A DNA stretch of 64,000 nucleotides from Flavobacteriales bacterium (lineage in GTDB: Bacteria; Bacteroidota; Bacteroidia; Flavobacteriales_F; PHOS-HE28), in the NCBI GenBank assembly GCA_026129465.1, contig JAHCIA010000001.1, forward strand, positions 443,964 to 507,963, in the 5' to 3' direction. Positions 61,803 through 64,000 of this stretch are shown here, in pieces. A program made the position numbers and the translations under genes. Each line of letters begins with the position of its first letter. Position 1 is the first letter of the stretch. The notes beneath the pieces were generated by a model. It worked only from the letters and a program-made list of their open reading frames with translations, had not been told where the DNA came from and did no database searches.

Positions 61803-62861
61803 ATGCGACACTTCCTGCTCCTGGGCGCCTGTGCGCTCCTCGCTCCTGTTACAGCCCAGATCGTCATCGGCCCGGCCGACATGCCCATCGCCGGCGACAC
61901 CATGCGCTACCAGACCACCCTGCCCGCCGGTATCAATGTGGAGCAGACCGGCCCCGGCGTGGTGTGGGACTTCGGCGACCTGCAGCCCTTGCTGCCCGGC
62001 GCCGACACCGCGGTCACCGTGGCCTCCACGCCCTTTCTCTACCAATTCTTCTTCAACAACAACATCCTCTACCCGGAGCACGCCGCCAACTACGCGGTGA
62101 AGGGCATGGGCTTCAGCCTGCAGGGCATCACGCTGGAGAACGTCTTCGAGTACTACAAGATCGGCCCCACCGGATTCCGGAATGTGGGCTTCGGCGCCAC
62201 CATCAACGGTCTGCCCGCCTCGGTGCGCCGCATCCCCGTGGATTGGATCCACCGTTTTCCCATGGAATACGGGGATACGGACGACTCCTTCAGCGAATTC
62301 CAGATCGACATCCCCACCCTCGGCTTCTTTGGCCAGACGCAACAGCGCGACAACGTGGTGGACGGCTGGGGCACCCTCTACCTGCCGGCGGACACCTTCC
62401 AAGTGCTGCGCGTGCGTTCCACGCTGACCCGGCGCGACACCATTTTCGTGGACCAGATCGGCATCGGCTTCGGCTTCGATGAGCCCCTCACCGTGGAGTA
62501 CAAGTGGATCGCGCCCGGCATGGACGTGCCCGTGCTGCTGGTGACCACCACAGCCGGTGTGCCCGGAACCGCGCGCTTCCATTACAACCCCGGTGTTACC
62601 AGCGTGGAGGAGACCATCAGCGGCACGCTGCCGCAGGTCTTCCCCAACCCCGCTTCGGAAATGGTGCGCGTACGGATCCCCGAAGGATGGCGCGGCCAGC
62701 TCTTCCTGCACGATGCCACCGGCCGCGTGGTGCTTGGTGGCCTGGCCGTGACACCCGGCGCGGACATCGCCCTGGACCTTGGCGGCCTGGCCGCCGGCTC
62801 CTACCTGCTGCGGATCCAGGGCACCTCCCTGTGGACCACGCGTCTGGTGGTGGCACGCTGA
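61803..62861 (+). CDS. T9SS type A sorting domain-containing protein
   Basis: 352 aa from ATG 61803 (MRHFLLLGACALLAPVTAQ, signal peptide). The middle (about 25-270) is an unassigned beta-rich domain with aromatic patches (VVWDFGDLQPL, YQFFFNNNILYPEH) that I cannot name. The C-terminal part is a type A sorting domain: VFPNPASEMVRVRI, LFLHDATGRVVLGG and LGGLAAGSYLLRIQG, ending TTRLVVAR. It is a probable T9SS substrate with its own promoter; target or partner unknown. Confidence 0.87.
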   Translation: MRHFLLLGACALLAPVTAQIVIGPADMPIAGDTMRYQTTLPAGINVEQTGPGVVWDFGDLQPLLPGADTAVTVASTPFLYQFFFNNNILYPEHAANYAVKGMGFSLQGITLENVFEYYKIGPTGFRNVGFGATINGLPASVRRIPVDWIHRFPMEYGDTDDSFSEFQIDIPTLGFFGQTQQRDNVVDGWGTLYLPADTFQVLRVRSTLTRRDTIFVDQIGIGFGFDEPLTVEYKWIAPGMDVPVLLVTTTAGVPGTARFHYNPGVTSVEETISGTLPQVFPNPASEMVRVRIPEGWRGQLFLHDATGRVVLGGLAVTPGADIALDLGGLAAGSYLLRIQGTSLWTTRLVVAR

Positions 62862-62901
62862 TCCCTGCCAGCCTGACACGTGCACCGTGTTGGAACGATG
62901 C

Positions 62902-62929
62902 TTGATCGCGAGCACCGCCGCTACCTTCG
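62902..62929 (+). promoter_or_regulatory. Candidate promoter for lemA
   Basis: TTG (62902-62904), a 17-nt spacer, TACCTTCG (62922-62929); one mismatch to TAnnTTTG. It lies 28 nt upstream of the lemA ATG. Confidence 0.45.
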
Positions 62930-62957
62930 CGGCATTACCTGACACCCCCGACACAAC

Positions 62958-63542
62958 ATGAAAAGCATCGGTCTCTGGATCTTCGTGGGCGTGATCGCCC
63001 TGCTCGCCTTCTGGGGCATGCGCTTCTACAACGGCACCATCGGCATGGACGAGGACGTGAAGAAGCAGTGGAGCAACGTGGAGAACGCCTACCAGCTGCG
63101 CGCTGACAAGACGCAGAACCTGGTGGCCATCGTGAAGGGCGCCGCCGATTTCGAGCAGGAGACCCTCACCGGCGTGATCGAAGCCCGCGCCAAGGCCACC
63201 AGCGTCAATGTCAGCGCGGACAACCTCACGCCCGAGAACATCCGCGCCTTTGAAGAGGCCCAGCAACAGTTCACCGGTGCCCTCTCGCGCCTGATGGTGA
63301 CCGTGGAGCGCTACCCCGAGCTGAAGGCCGTGCAGGGTTTCCGCGATTTCCAGGCCCAGTACGAGGGCATGGAGAACCGAATCGGCGTGGAGCGCCGCAA
63401 GTACAACGAGGTGGCGCGCGAATTCAACACCCGCATCAAGCGCTTCCCCGGCAACCTGCTCGCCGGCATGTTCGGCTTCTCGGAGAAGGGCTACTTCGAG
63501 GCCCGCGAAGGCACCGACCAGGCACCGCAGATCGCTTTCTGA
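62958..63542 (+). CDS. lemA: LemA family protein
   Basis: 194 aa. One N-terminal TM helix (IGLWIFVGVIALLAFWGM) and a helical LemA domain: KKQWSNVENAYQLRADKTQN, LMVTVERYPELKAVQGF, ENRIGVERRKYNEVAREFNT, and the C-terminal GFSEKGYFEAREG. The family is widespread in bacteria, and its role is unclear. The TPM-domain gene starts 1 nt after its stop, an association often seen for LemA in Bacteroidota. Confidence 0.95.
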   Translation: MKSIGLWIFVGVIALLAFWGMRFYNGTIGMDEDVKKQWSNVENAYQLRADKTQNLVAIVKGAADFEQETLTGVIEARAKATSVNVSADNLTPENIRAFEEAQQQFTGALSRLMVTVERYPELKAVQGFRDFQAQYEGMENRIGVERRKYNEVAREFNTRIKRFPGNLLAGMFGFSEKGYFEAREGTDQAPQIAF

Positions 63543-63543
63543 C

Positions 63544-63987
63544 GTGCTCACCGCCGAGGACTTCCTGACCGACGAGGAGCGTGCCCGCGTGGCGGCGGCC
63601 ATCGGCGAGGCCGAACGCCTCACCAGCGGCGAGATCCGCGTGCATGTCGAGGACCACATCGAGGAGGATGTGCTGGACCATGCCGCCTACATCTTCACCG
63701 AACTCGGCATGCAGCACACGCGCGAACGCAACGGCGTGCTCATCTACGTCTCCGCCGGCGATCGGCTGGTGGCGGTCGTGGGCGACAAGGGCGTGAATGA
63801 AAAGGTGCCCACCGGCTTTTGGGACCAGACCCTCGCCGTATTGAAGCTCCATTTCGCCGCCGAGCGCCGGGCCGATGGCCTGTGCGAAGCGGTGCGCATG
63901 GTGGCCGCCCTGCTCGCCAAGCACTACCCACCGCGTCGCGATGACGTGGACGAGTTGTCCAACGAAGTGAGCATCGGGCGGCGATGA
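63544..63987 (+). CDS. TPM-domain protein (TLP18.3/Psb32/MOLO-1-like)
   Basis: 147 aa, GTG start at 63544 directly after the lemA stop (TGA ends 63542). TPM domain motifs: LTDEERARVAAAIGEAE, LTSGEIRVHVEDHIEE, ERNGVLIYVSAGDRLVAVVGDKG, and FWDQTLAVLKLHFAAERRADGL. There is no signal peptide or TM helix; the lemA partner provides the membrane anchor. The stop overlaps the ATG of the next gene at 63984 (ATGA). Confidence 0.92.
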   Translation: MLTAEDFLTDEERARVAAAIGEAERLTSGEIRVHVEDHIEEDVLDHAAYIFTELGMQHTRERNGVLIYVSAGDRLVAVVGDKGVNEKVPTGFWDQTLAVLKLHFAAERRADGLCEAVRMVAALLAKHYPPRRDDVDELSNEVSIGRR

Positions 63988-64000
63988 GGACGAAAGGGGT
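63984..64000 (+). CDS. Start of the next gene, truncated by the window end
   Basis: ATG at 63984 overlaps the TPM stop (ATGA). Only five full codons are visible (MRTKG). In Bacteroidota a second TPM-domain (YgcG-like) exported protein often follows lemA-TPM, so that is the most likely identity; the sequence does not prove it. Confidence 0.4.

Noticed and set aside
61398-63659. Minus-strand frame (about 753 codons) spanning the T9SS-substrate and lemA genes
   Set aside because: It crosses several well-supported plus-strand genes and ends inside the CarboxypepD_reg-like coding sequence; composition is not protein-like.

Overview
The window is a gene-dense (about 90% coding), high-GC chromosomal segment of a Bacteroidota bacterium, most likely a high-GC member of the Flavobacteriales. 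The sequence-level reasons are the gliding/type IX secretion genes gldF and gldG, three proteins ending in type A T9SS sorting domains, a long Bacteroidota-type lgt, a lipoprotein TamA (TamL) beside a TamB, and repeated TAnnTTTG-like -7 promoter boxes with weak Shine-Dalgarno sequences. No rRNA, tRNA, CRISPR array, transposase, integrase or phage gene was seen; most of it reads as stable core genome.

Layout. 1-4.5 kb (+): end of prmC, a small outer-membrane-like protein, ligA, a DUF6913-type protein and dapA, then a DEDDh exonuclease. 5.2-11.2 kb: a c-type cytochrome lipoprotein, a rhomboid protease with an acidic tail, a P2A cation ATPase, a CoA-transferase and a META-domain protein. 11.2-18.2 kb (-): dnaN, a DUF4340 protein, gldG, gldF, a TPR protein, an ABM-fold protein and a SAM-hydroxide adenosyltransferase. 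18.2-24.6 kb: phoH and purC (+), bestrophin (-), an SSF symporter (+) and a large multi-pass membrane protein (-). 24.6-28.1 kb (-): inositol-phosphatase-like protein, lgt, mtaB.

28.2-35.6 kb (+) is the most distinctive stretch: three tandem paralogous secreted proteins (949, 754 and 738 aa) with SprB-like and DUF11-like beta-sandwich modules. The second and third end in T9SS sorting domains. The first instead ends in a different module of about 240 residues carrying two dockerin-like Asp/Asn loops. 35.7-37.6 kb holds a 35-aa single-TM ORF and an OppA-like lipoprotein.

37.5-45.0 kb (-): an SGNH-like/MBOAT pair for O-acylation of an exported glycan, then an operon running from a small membrane protein through mutL, two rhomboids and an EEP-family hydrolase. 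45.2-48.8 kb (+): a GH3-beta-lactamase fusion and a small unknown. 48.8-51.8 kb (-): a tripartite ABC exporter. 51.9-61.6 kb (-): tspO, tamL, a 1702-aa TamB, a SIMPL-like protein and a CarboxypepD_reg-like protein. 61.8-64 kb (+): a T9SS substrate, lemA, a TPM-domain protein and the first codons of the next gene.

The common theme is the cell envelope: lipoprotein maturation (lgt), outer-membrane assembly (TamL/TamB), gliding/T9SS (GldF/GldG and its cargo), cell-wall recycling (GH3-beta-lactamase) and glycan O-acylation, mixed with housekeeping replication and repair genes (ligA, dnaN, mutL). Two non-coding patterns recur: a GGTTGAAGGTC-type element just 3' of several minus-strand stop codons, and -7 boxes lying almost on top of start codons, which suggests leaderless transcripts.
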